Positions 54,951-64,000 of a stretch of 64,000 nucleotides of DNA are shown here, piece by piece; the first letter of the stretch is position 1; each line of letters begins with the position of its first letter. The notes under the pieces are model-generated. The model did no database searches and had not been told where the DNA came from. It worked only from the letters and a program-made list of their open reading frames with translations. Source of the stretch: Macrobrachium rosenbergii (Eukaryota; Arthropoda; Malacostraca; Decapoda; Palaemonidae). Where the stretch lies: assembly GCF_040412425.1 (NCBI RefSeq), contig NC_089762.1, forward strand, positions 21,599,147 through 21,663,146, given 5' to 3'. A program made the position numbers and the translations under genes.

Positions 54951-55534
54951 TGTTAGTTATTAATTGCTTGGTAAGTCACTTATATAAAATTTTAAATTAT
55001 TACTGACTAGTTATACTCAATGAGATGTGTTACTGAGCAACTGAAATTTGCCTATCAAATCGACACTAAAATATCACCCACATCAGCTCTATCAGATGGG
55101 GCTATACTTCAACTTATCATTAACAACTGCAATGATTTGAGAATTATGGTTCCTGTCATTACATTGGTAGCTCATATATCTCTGAAACTATTAATTTAAT
55201 ATCAACAACCAGTACTAGAAAGTATTTGCTAGATCTCGCTAAGAAGGAATCAAATTCCTATTTCTTATTACAAAGGTTGCGACCTCATTATCTAGCGGAG
55301 TAATGAATACCAAGAGTAGATCTGCCTAAACACATTTTTCACTCCCCTACAACACAAAAACCTCCTAATGTTAAAGATAACTTGGGGGAATTTCTACAGT
55401 ACATAATTCATTCATAATTTTTGTGAATTATTAATAAAAAGAAAAAAAGGGACAATTTAAAATAAAGCTGTAAGTTAAGCACATAGGGGAACTTCAAGTC
55501 ACAGTTATAACTACATAACAGAGAAGTTAGGTTA
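54951..55534. other. No gene recognised
   Basis: AT-rich interval between E5 and E2 with no visible terminus or domain. Confidence 0.5.
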
Positions 55535-55995
55535 AAAAAGGATTTTGACAGAGGAAAAATCATTTCTGAGAAGGTCCGTGTCACCGGTGAAATTCCATTA
55601 CAGCACAATTTCTAGGTATAACCTTGCTAGATATACCAGAAAAACTTTCAGGAAAGCTGGGGTTACTACCCCCAGTCGCGTCTCTAGGAAGGCGTCGGTA
55701 TAAGAAGGGTGGTGAATTACCCACTACCACGAAACCTACTCGAAAGATCTCTCATATCAAATCCCCGGAACTGAAGCTGGTGACACGTTATAGCCCCACA
55801 CCAAACACCCGCCAGGCTGGCGACACCAGCGCCACCTACCTCGGTTCCATGCTATTTTCTTGGTTGCATGTACAGAGGGGAGAAGTACTAGGTAATTCAG
55901 GGAGAAGTCACCGGGTGACCGCAGGACCTTCCTCAGAAATAGATTTTCCTCTGTCAAAATCCCTTTTCGAGTCAATCCTGTCAGCAGGTGAAATC
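55535..55995 (-). repeat. E2 right ITR and internal complementary region
   Basis: AAAAAAGGATTTTGACAGAGG at about 55535 is inverted at about 55944-55968 (TCCTCTGTCAAAATCCCTTTT). The next bases, CGAGTCAATCCTGTCAGCAG, resemble the reverse of the left terminus at 63370-63393. The ICR thus holds both ends, as in E3. Confidence 0.85.
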
Positions 55996-56569
55996 GTGAT
56001 AGAGAATCATGCCAAGGCTGCAACTACTAGGAAAAAAAGAAATGGAGGGTAATCTGAAGAAAGGCAAAAGTTTTACCAAATAATTTTAATTAAGCAATCT
56101 GCTTCCGTGTAGCAAGAACACTAAGACTAAAGTATAATAAATCACAGGCACATTAACAAACTTAATACTATGAAACATGGGCGGGTCCCGGCACGACGGA
56201 GAAAAAGCCCAAAACCTTAAAATTGCACTTAGAAAGCAGGTGAAACATGGCGCCACAAAATAACTGCAAATATAACCTTAATACTATACACGTAAACTTA
56301 GGCTAAACACGTAGAGACAAATCAATTAACATTAATATATACATTCATCTGGGGTACACATGGAACCAAATAAAAACTGTCCAGTACCCACAGAGAAACA
56401 ATCATGGCATTCCAGATTGTTCGCTTTTTCCAGCAACAGGTACAGAAACAACAATATGAGGAGCCAGGCAGTGAGGTATAATCAACCAGGAGAATAAGCA
56501 GAAAAGTAAATGAGGCAGCGGGCGGAAAGGAAGGACAAGAGATATGATTAATTAAGGTGGGGAGATGAC

Positions 56570-57600
56570 ACTTCCCACAGCTATGGTAGAAAATTTCAGG
56601 GCTTGGCGTTTTTTAAATAGTGGCGTTTAAACACTGGGGTGATTTCCAACCCGTAAATTTAGATAACTCGAAGAAGTCCATATTATGAAAGTAATTAATG
56701 GAAGTAGCAACTGCTCGAATATCATGAACGCAGGGATTGAATCTGGGTTGGCCTGGTTTAATGAAATATAAAATTTGTTGTCTTATAGCATTTTAGTGAA
56801 AGAGTACCACCTTTACTCCCTGATAAAAAGAGGACCCGACTTACTCTGTGGAGTTCTTAAAGTAGATTTAGAAGTACATAAACTGGACATAAAGACTGGT
56901 CTTGAGGAAGGGGCACCACCTTCCAAGGAGACCACCTGTCCTGTGGGTCTTAGTTCTTAGCCTTCAAATCTGAGGTCAGGGAAAGGAGGACCTCTCCAGG
57001 CGGAGGGTTCACATAATTATCACCTCTAGTGAGCCGACAGCTCTGAGATTCTAGCACCTGAAGCCAAGCTAATCAAAAATAAAGTCTTCCTTAACAGATC
57101 CTGATAAGAGCAATGAAAGTTATCCATCTCTGATGCTAACTTAAGGACGTCATTGAGAAACCACGTAACAGACTGTGGGCGTGATACTGGTCTCAGGCAG
57201 CGCGTACTCTGGGGATAGATGAAAAGTAGGAATCTGTGAGGTCGATTTTAAAGCCGTAAAGAAATACTTTCTTTAATGCTGACTTGATTGTGGTAATAGT
57301 GGCCGGAGCTAGGCCTTTCTCAAACAATGATCTAAAGAAAGAAACTCCTAAATTAGCTGTCATGATTTTGGCTTCAGATGCTTTTAGGAAGGAGGCTAAT
57401 TTTTGACTGCTGAATCATACTGTCTAATAGTAGAATCTCTTTTTATCTGATTCTAAAACAGAGTGTTGACAGGGTCAATGTTAACTCCTTTTGAGCTGCA
57501 GATTTATAAAGTCCATAAAACTAGGGCATTGAATTCTTGAGAAGCTGACACAGTCTTGGTTTGTACTGTCTGAGTCAGAATGGGCAGGGATCGAAGACTC
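56570..57600 (-). pseudogene. Tyrosine recombinase of E2 (broken)
   Basis: On the minus strand the C-terminal box reads VHDIRAVATSINYFHNMDF (about 56730-56675), with His-x-x-Arg, followed by FTGWKSP and a His-Tyr pair out of frame near 56620 (AAACGCCACTATTTAAAAAA). The N-terminal part near 57540-57280 corresponds to the E1 sequence (GFMDFINLQLKR-like, then SLFEKGLAPATI-like after frame changes). Numerous one-base indels are present, more than in E1. Confidence 0.75.
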
Positions 57601-58330
57601 CGTAATCCCAGTTCCTGAAGAAGAGGGCTTAATTGCTCTTCGGTAATAAAGGAACTACTAGGGCTAATTGACCTTTGAATGTCCTGAGTTTATGTAAAAC
57701 TTTCCAGCAGTAAGTTTATTGGGGGGAAAAGATAAATCTTCTCCCAACTGTTCCAATCTACTGTCATTGCGTCTATGGCGAACGCCTGAGGGTCCAGGTT
57801 GGGGGCCACATAACAGGGGAGCTTGAAGTTGCTCTCCGTTGCGAACAGATCACTTGGAGGCGAACCGGCGAAATCACTTGAAAGATTCCGTCCAGGGGAC
57901 CACTCCGTCTCCAGCGGGCATTCCTGGACAGGAATCATACCGCGTTCATTGCCCCAGCTAGTGGGTGGCTGACGAGTGCCAGCGTGCTTGTTCGCCGGGA
58001 GAAGATAGCAACCATTACTTGGTTTTACTAGGCCTGATTTGGAGCCGCCCCTGTTGATGTGAATACCACTGCGCTGTCAATACCAACCTGATGAATCGGT
58101 TGAAGTAGTTTCTTCAAAGTTAGAAATACGCCATAGCTTCCAGGGTGTTTATATGGAACTGCTGAAACATTGTAGACCACATTCCTTGTACTTTTTGTTT
58201 TGGTGAATATCCCCAGCAGCAGGAAGCGTCTGTGTGAACTACTAGTGCGGAGGAAATTGAGCGGAACTGTATTGGACAAGCCTTTGACGAATTACAGTCG
58301 CAACCTTGTCTTTAAGATTTGAGGATAGAG
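57601..58330 (-). pseudogene. RNase H and C-terminal domain of E2
   Basis: The segment 57938-57690 reads SDLFATESNFKLPCYVAPN, then DAMTVDWNSWEKIYLFPPIN, the DIRS-type region after RNase H. Upstream (58279-58028) are weaker RNase H pieces (VVHTDAS-like near 58235 and VFLTLKKLLQP at about 58125). Several deletions remove catalytic boxes. Confidence 0.75.
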
Positions 58331-59160
58331 GACCTTGTCTCTAGGCTTGACATTGGCTCGACTCCGCCACACTCACCTTTATGTCTTTTAACTTCGCTTT
58401 TTAATAGCAGGTTTGTCACTGAGGCAAACTGAAGAAGCCCAAGGACCCTTTCTTGGGACGGCGGGATGCTGATGGATTTTTGAGGAATCTCCTGGTGAGA
58501 GATGCTATCTCTTTCCTCTTGGGAGGCGGAAGGGACAGCGTGTGAGATGACAGATCCCATTGGAGACCCAACCACTGAAACCGGGACTCCGGAGTCAGGC
58601 GGGACTTCTCTCTGTTCAGTTGGAAACCTAGCGACTCCAGGAAACTGATGACTATGGACGTGGCTTTCTGACACTCCGGAACTGTTGGTGCCCAAATTAT
58701 CCAATCGATCCCAAATATGCCAGCAAGGGATATCCCTTGAGACCGGAGTTGCTGTACTACCGTGTCCGCCAGCTTTGTGAATATCCTGGGCGCAATGTTC
58801 AGACCGAAGGGCATGACCCTGAAGGAGTAGGCTTGATTCCCGAGTCTGAAACCGAGGAACTGAGAGAAGTTCCGTATAACCGGGGCGTGATAATAGCGTC
58901 CTGAAAAGATCATTAAGTGGTGACGGCTCCGGAGAGTAAGTCGTACCTGAGCTACACCGTAAGCATGCAAATTTGTCGCATTTTATGTAGAAGATTTAGG
59001 CCATGCGACAGATCCAGGATCACTTTGCTGATGGAGTCTTTTGGGAACAGTGAATAATACTTGAAACTTTAGGTGCCTTACTTTCTTTATTGCTCGTTTG
59101 TTGAGCAATTCTGTCTATAATCCTTTAGAGGATTGCTGTGGGTGGCGCTGGTAAAACCTG
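58331..59160 (-). pseudogene. Reverse transcriptase of E2 (broken)
   Basis: The open stretch 58970-58416 contains VMPFGLNIAPRIFTKLADTV, QQLRSQGISLAG and FLESLGFQLNREKSRLTPES, matching E1 and E4 RT. At the catalytic box the sequence reads GIFGIDWIIWA where YLDDWIIWA is expected, so the box is destroyed by small indels. The box A region near 58900 is also scrambled. The first boxes (59150-58980) survive only as fragments. Confidence 0.8.
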
Positions 59161-61410
59161 GTTAGAGGAGGAGGGTTTGATCCAGCTCCATCCTAGGCCT
59201 TGGACACAATGCATGTGCCCAAGGGCTGAAGGTCCATTGGTCCCTGAACCAAAACAGCGCCGCTACCTGTGTTCTCTCAGTGGGAGGGAGCGGGTTTATT
59301 CCCCCTACCACGTCCAGGTATTCCCCTTGGGGTGGTATTGGGCTTTCCTCTATGAGGGGCTTTGCCTCTTCCTCCCCTTGCAACCCTATTAGGGCCGTGA
59401 AAGCCACGGCCTTCATATGTGGGGTTGTATGCCGGTGAGCCACATGAGGTGCAGCTGGTTGGACCAGCCGCGTACTGTTGGGGAGTGAGCCTTAGAAGTG
59501 GAAAGGCTGTGCCACTGCCGGGAGCAGGCCGGCAGACTACCGCCTGGTGGTGAGGCCTCTTATGCCTCCTGAGCGTTCCTCCTCTCGATTGGGGCCGGCG
59601 ATTCTGGGGTCTCACCTTGTGGCTGAAATACCCCAAGCGAGCGAGGCTTTGGTTGGCCCGTGTAGCCTCAGCCATAACACTTGTGACCTCCTCTTCCCGG
59701 GAAGAGGTTAGGTCTGGTCGAGCTTTTCACGAGCTTGTTGGGCTCGTGACGGATAGTTGCATCGGCGAAGATGAACTTCCTACATTCCAGTCTGGCCATG
59801 ATAAATTCAGATAAGTCAGACTGGAAACCGCCCAACAAGGACTTAGCCAAAACCTGAAAGAAAGAAGGGCTGCGTCCGAGCAGGAAGGCGGCAGTAACTT
59901 CAGTAAGGCATCTGGAGTTGCGGCGGGCCTAACAACGAGCATCAAACTCGCTTTCAAGAGCTTCCGGCAGCAGGGAGCTGCTGTTAAATCGTGGAGGCGC
60001 AGAAGGGGTCCAGCTTCCCGACCGTGAAAGTGGACGGGGCGTCTGTCCAGAACTCGTTACTTCCTGGGAATACCAGGGAAGTAGGGTCTGTCTCCCTCAG
60101 CTGAGGTACCGGAATACCCTCAAAGCACGCTCGGGCCGTAGCCAGAGCGACTTTGTCCAAGCAAGGGGTGGGAAGGTTGTCTCCCAGGGCGAACATGGTG
60201 AAGTTCCCCTTGAAAGAAGTCAACCGTGTTATCTGCCTGCCTCCGTCCAGAGTGCGCGGGAGAGCCCGACAGGCGCTTGGTCCTAGGGGCGATGACAGTC
60301 TCCCTAGGAACCTTGTCCGACCAGTCAGGCTTCCTCCGTGAGCCTCACGAAGCCTGGTGAGGAGCAGGAGATCAGGGAAGAACTCCAATTCCTCAACGCG
60401 TCGTGCCAAGACCATCAGAGTCAGCTTGCCATCATGTTGGATGGCCGGTGTTTCGCCAAGGGTTACCGACATCGAGCGGCGGGAAGATCGCGGTGTCGAG
60501 GATAACATACTGTGGATTACCGGCTGGGGTGGGTGACCATTCCGCCAGTATATGTTATCATGACTGGCCAGCTTCTCAGAAGATTTTAAGCTAAATCTCA
60601 AATCCAGGTCCCTCCGTGCGCTTATAAAGCTGGTTAGCAAAGGCCTCTGCATCGAAAGCAGGTTGGCGAGGAGGGCTTGGTTTTGCAGCCCTCTTACTCG
60701 CGCCTTTGCTGGAGGAACCAGACTTGCTCCCGGCTACAGGTCTGAGACCTTAGCCTTCGGCAGAGAAGGAGCAATGCCTTCTTGGAAGTCGAGGACTTGT
60801 AGCCCTTCGCCTTCCATGAAGTCTTCAACTTCAACTTGGGGATAGCAGATGGAGCTCTATCACCCAAGGAGGAAGACTTCACAAAGCCTGTAAAAGAAGA
60901 AATAGATGAAGCAGGGGAGTCAAATGAGGGGCCCGCCCCAACAACCCTCACCTACCCTCACCACTTACCACCTGGTCCTGCTCTACATTCATCGGTTCAG
61001 GTTGAGATTAATGGCGTAACATCCTCCGAGACCTCAGCGTAGAGGATATCCGCTTAGGGTGGCTGGGTCTCATCCGGATCTGCTGGATGATAGGGGTGGC
61101 CAGATCTTCCCGAGCACTGCGACGCCACCCGTGCGCGGGTAAATGAATCCCTCAACGTTCTCGCGTCGGGCGTAGGGCTTCCCGGCGGAGCGTTCCTTCC
61201 AAACCCAGCCGCAGGCCGGAGGATTCAAGGCGAACTTCTTGCGGAAGTTTCGTCCGCCAACTCATCCTGGACGATTGTGCAGAAACCAAGCAAACCTCAC
61301 AACCATCAGGGTGCCCAAACAATCAGATCATCAGAGCGGACGCACAACCAGCGATGGGTCCGACCGACCCCTACGTGACCCGTGGGGTTGTTTTTGGTGG
61401 AGGGGCGATT
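59161..61410 (-). pseudogene. Gag-like ORF1 of E2 (broken)
   Basis: Parts on the minus strand: a Cys-containing start near 61320-61270 (GHPDGCEVC), a Ser/Lys stretch at 60951-60694 (FTGFVKSSSLGDRAPSAIPK), the core 60652-59984 with FEGIPVPQLRETDPTSLVFP, then SLLGGFQSDLSEFIMARLEC and ATIRHEPNKLVKSS (59850-59740), and a Gly/Arg-rich tail (59443-59160, VARGGRGKAPHRGKPN). The core phrases are shared with E1. At least five frame changes occur. Confidence 0.7.
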
Positions 61411-63080
61411 GCCCGACTCCTCACAGCGAACAGTCTGTAAGTAGAAAAGTACATGAACCTCCACCTAAGCAAACTAAAGCTGGCGAGGCAGGAAATTCAA
61501 CTGCAACCGGATACTCGGAGAAAGAACTCCTATCATAAACTGGGTAATAAGCTCCTAAATTACACAGGTGGAGGTGGGATTTCAGACCCGGGTACTCGGG
61601 AATGAAGGAGAGAGACCAGGAACTAACCATAAGGGCTGCCAGTAAAATAACGTGGGAGACCCTGGTATGGGACTGGACTCGCGTGTTTCTTATATAATGA
61701 ATAAAGGAGAGTACTCCTGTAGATAACGAACTTATCTAAAAATAAAGAAACAGTAACAAGTGATGGTAAGAACTCAAGGGCGGAGGGGATCCGATTCCTA
61801 TAATGAAAAACCTTCGCCCTTACTTCCCAGGAGAAGCGAGAGCGGGTAAAATATATATGTTCATAACATAGAGTGAGCAATATATATACGTGTCCGCGTA
61901 AACCAGCGGGGAGGCGAACGGTGACTTCCGAGCGGCGTTAGGGTAAACAAACCACCAACCCCCAATACAGCGTTACTAGGGACAATATGGGAAGGCGAAT
62001 CCCTCAACCAACAAGAAACCGGAACTCCGGAAAGCACTCTGGCGTCACCCGCGCAGTAGAGCAAGGCTGGAAGGAGGAGAAGGCCAGGAGGAGGGTAGGC
62101 TACCAGGAAGGAACGGGAGGCGGGAGCTCACCCGGCTCAACCTGCTACCTCACCATCCAACCATACCTCCCAGACCATGAATCTTGGAGGGCAATATGAC
62201 TGGAAGCAACCAACCCGAAGCCCGACTCTACCTGGGGCGAGCTGTAAGGACCTAACCTTGGTATGACTGGGGCGGTGAAAAGGGAAGGAGGAAGCAACTG
62301 GGAGAGAAATTTGAGCGAGAACCAGCAGGGATCGGGAGAAATGGCAGGCAAAGGGGCGACTAGCTGGAAACACATCCTAGAACTGAATTCCCCCAGTGGA
62401 GGAAGAGAACCAAGGGGCTCACTCTGCCCACCCGAACGATCCGGAGGAAAAGCAGCAACAAAACTCCCTCGACCTATCCACCCAGGGCAAAGGGAAGGAA
62501 GCTAACAAGCCTACCCACAAGATAACCAACACTCTTAAAAACTAAAATGTGCTCAACGAGGCGTAGCCTACACGAGGCGGTTAGATCTGAGCTACCGTAA
62601 GCACCAGTATAAACCATAAATAAAATAATAAAAACAATAAAAATAAAAATAAAACACAAAGAGGCACCATCTTCAGTCAAATTAATTAGCCTAGTAAGAC
62701 CAAAACAATAGGAACCCAACCTGGGGACCTAGGCAGGAGCATCACTCACAAAGGCCAGTAGGCCAATGATCGTAATTCATAAGGGAGCCATGAGAACCAC
62801 CAGGAAGGAACAGGGGCAAAATATCTATAGCAGCGAGCGACTCAACTGAAAAAGAACAGAAGGAAGCGCCTCAGCGATCGACATAACAGCACAGGGGCGC
62901 CGTGGTAACATAATGAATCTCGATATTTATGAAAATACGAGACTATAACAGCCAAAAAAAAAAACAAAACCCCACAAGAAGATGGTACTTAACTTGGAAA
63001 TGGTAAGCTGCTCAGCATATCGTAGAAGCAGAAAATCCAAAATAATGGAGAAAATTACACAAAAAATAAACCGTAGATTC
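61411..63080 (-). other. Long leader of E2, no gene recognised
   Basis: About 1.7 kb between the left ITR and the first gag codons. Short frames (for example 61987-62199 plus and 62137-62373 minus) show no domain. A stretch near 62590-62660 is rich in AATAAA-like words. It may be an untranslated leader or an intron, like the long leader in E4. Confidence 0.45.
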
Positions 63081-63397
63081 ACGTGCTAGAAAATGGAATG
63101 TGGTGGGTGGCGCTGGTGTCGCCGATCTGGCGGGTGTTTGGTGTGGGGGCTCAACTGACTCACCGCGCTCATTCGAGAGTTTTGATGAGGAGAGATCTTT
63201 CCGGAGAGTAGGTTTCCGTGTGTGGTAATTCCTCACCCCTTCTTATACAGCCTTCACTAGAAAGGCTTTCGACTGGGAGTGAAGTAACCCCAGCTTTCCT
63301 GAAAGCTCTTTTTCTCTGGTATATCTAGCAAGGTTATACCTAGAAATTCGTGCTGTAATGGAATTTCACCGGCTGACACGGGACTGGACTCAGAAAA
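63081..63397 (-). repeat. E2 left inverted terminal repeat
   Basis: The inverse of 55560-55880 over about 310 bp with scattered differences, including GGTGTCGCCGATCTGGCGGG and TATCTAGCAAGGTTATACCT. The outer edge, GACACGGGACTGGACTCAG at 63375-63393, is the part represented in the ICR. Confidence 0.87.
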
Positions 63398-63529
63398 CAG
63401 ATTTTCCTTTTCACTCTGTAAATGAAAATTATCTACATATATAATGAAAAAGCCACTAACGATTTTCAGTAACAATATTCTAAATTCAAGAGATTTAAAA
63501 ACTGTCCAAGCCTCCCTGTGGAAGGGTTA

Positions 63530-63815
63530 GTGCCATCAATGCAAATCATGTGGTGCACTGCAGGCATTACTTTAGGTTCTTTGCAGTGTCCCTTTGGCCC
63601 CTAGTTGCAAACTCCTTCATTCCTTTTACTGCACTTCCATTCATACTTTCTCTCTTCCATCTGACCTTCCACTCTCTAAAAATTCATTCATAGTATGACA
63701 GTGATGTTTTTCTCCTGTTACACCTTTCAAAATCTTATTACTGTCAACTTCCCTTTCAGCTCTGAATGACCACATAGGTTCCAGCGGTTAGCCTTTGGCC
63801 TAAATTCTATAGTAT
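63530..63815 (+). repeat. Candidate dispersed repeat (SINE-like)
   Basis: Phrases such as GCAGTGTCCCTTTGGCCCC, TTCATACTTTCTCTCTTCC and GCTCTGAATGACCACATAGG remind me of a very common dispersed repeat in decapod sequence. This rests on memory, not on a second copy in the window. No box A/B promoter was established. Confidence 0.3.
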
Positions 63816-64000
63816 TCCACTATAAAATCTTCACCTTGAAGGATGGACTGGATAGCAGAATTTAACAATTATGACCTTTCAAAGAAATATTTTAAGGAAA
63901 TAAAACTTTTTACAAGGGCTTCAGGCTGTGCACTTAGCTTTTCTCAGCAGATAACTGCAACATTTCATCAATACGGCACTACAAATATGAAATTATTCTA

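Larger units (their letters stand above)
55535..63397 (-). mobile_element. DIRS-like YR retrotransposon E2 (complete span, decayed)
   Basis: A 7.9 kb minus-strand element with inverted ends, an ICR and the full gene order. The right ITR (55560-55880) and left ITR (63081-63397) share ACCTTGCTAGATATACCAGA, ACACCAAACACCCGCCAG and GCGACACCAGCGCCACC in inverse orientation. E1 has the same 3' end type. All genes are frameshifted. A non-coding leader of about 1.7 kb separates the left ITR from gag. Confidence 0.88.

Noticed and set aside
61987..62505. Possible extra gene in the E2 leader
   Set aside because: The frames overlap on both strands, have no motif and no counterpart in E1 or E3. GC-richer composition is enough to leave such frames open.

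Overview
The window looks like repeat-dominated nuclear DNA of an invertebrate. A decapod crustacean is the best guess, because several divergent DIRS-like tyrosine-recombinase retrotransposons sit together with pogo/Tigger, mariner, Tc1-like and piggyBac-type DNA elements and I-clade-like LINE debris. DIRS-like elements are known to be common in decapods; the taxon is inference. There is no sign of bacterial gene organisation. The only host-gene candidate I would defend is one C2H2 zinc-finger exon (31190-31349, minus). A repetitive minus-strand ORF at 43467-43691 is a weaker one.

Five DIRS-like copies give the region its structure. I call them E1 (2387-7673, minus, 5' truncated), E4 (17779-27396, plus, decayed), E3 (34170-40560, minus, best preserved), E5 (51735-54950, minus, internally deleted) and E2 (55535-63397, minus, decayed). 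They share the order Cys-rich gag, RT, RNase H plus a conserved C-terminal domain, tyrosine recombinase (YR), then an internal complementary region (ICR) and inverted terminal repeats (ITRs). In E3 and E2 both ITRs and the ICR can be read directly. E1 is joined at 7673/7674 to a second copy of its own RNase H/YR segment (7674-8769).

The spaces between them hold nested DNA transposons. Three elements with TTAA target duplications and CCCTTAAACGCC-type ends (11943-14125, 14915-17126, 33180-42114) each carry an internal array of units of about 380 bp. The second is inserted in a MITE with CAGGCAGTCCCC-like ends. The third was later hit by E3 and by a foldback element (40600-40955). A second MITE family (CAGTAAACCCCCC ends, TA target) occurs at 17361-17724, 19122-20867 (itself interrupted), 31634 onward (next to a mariner) and 51349-51466.

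From 42 to 51 kb lie two inversely oriented Tigger/pogo copies (one deleted for its catalytic core, one full-length but broken) and a 4.2 kb TA-flanked element with Tc1-like ends. That element contains long AT and CT microsatellites and a short LTR-type unit with about 0.9-1 kb terminal repeats around roughly 130 bp. A LINE 3' fragment (53100-54270) is inserted in E5.

Functionally this is a record of stacked transposition. The one element with a long intact enzymatic frame is E3, with a 556-codon RT-RNase H. The other transposase and recombinase genes are broken by frameshifts or stops. Boundaries are read by eye and most are good to about 5-20 bp.
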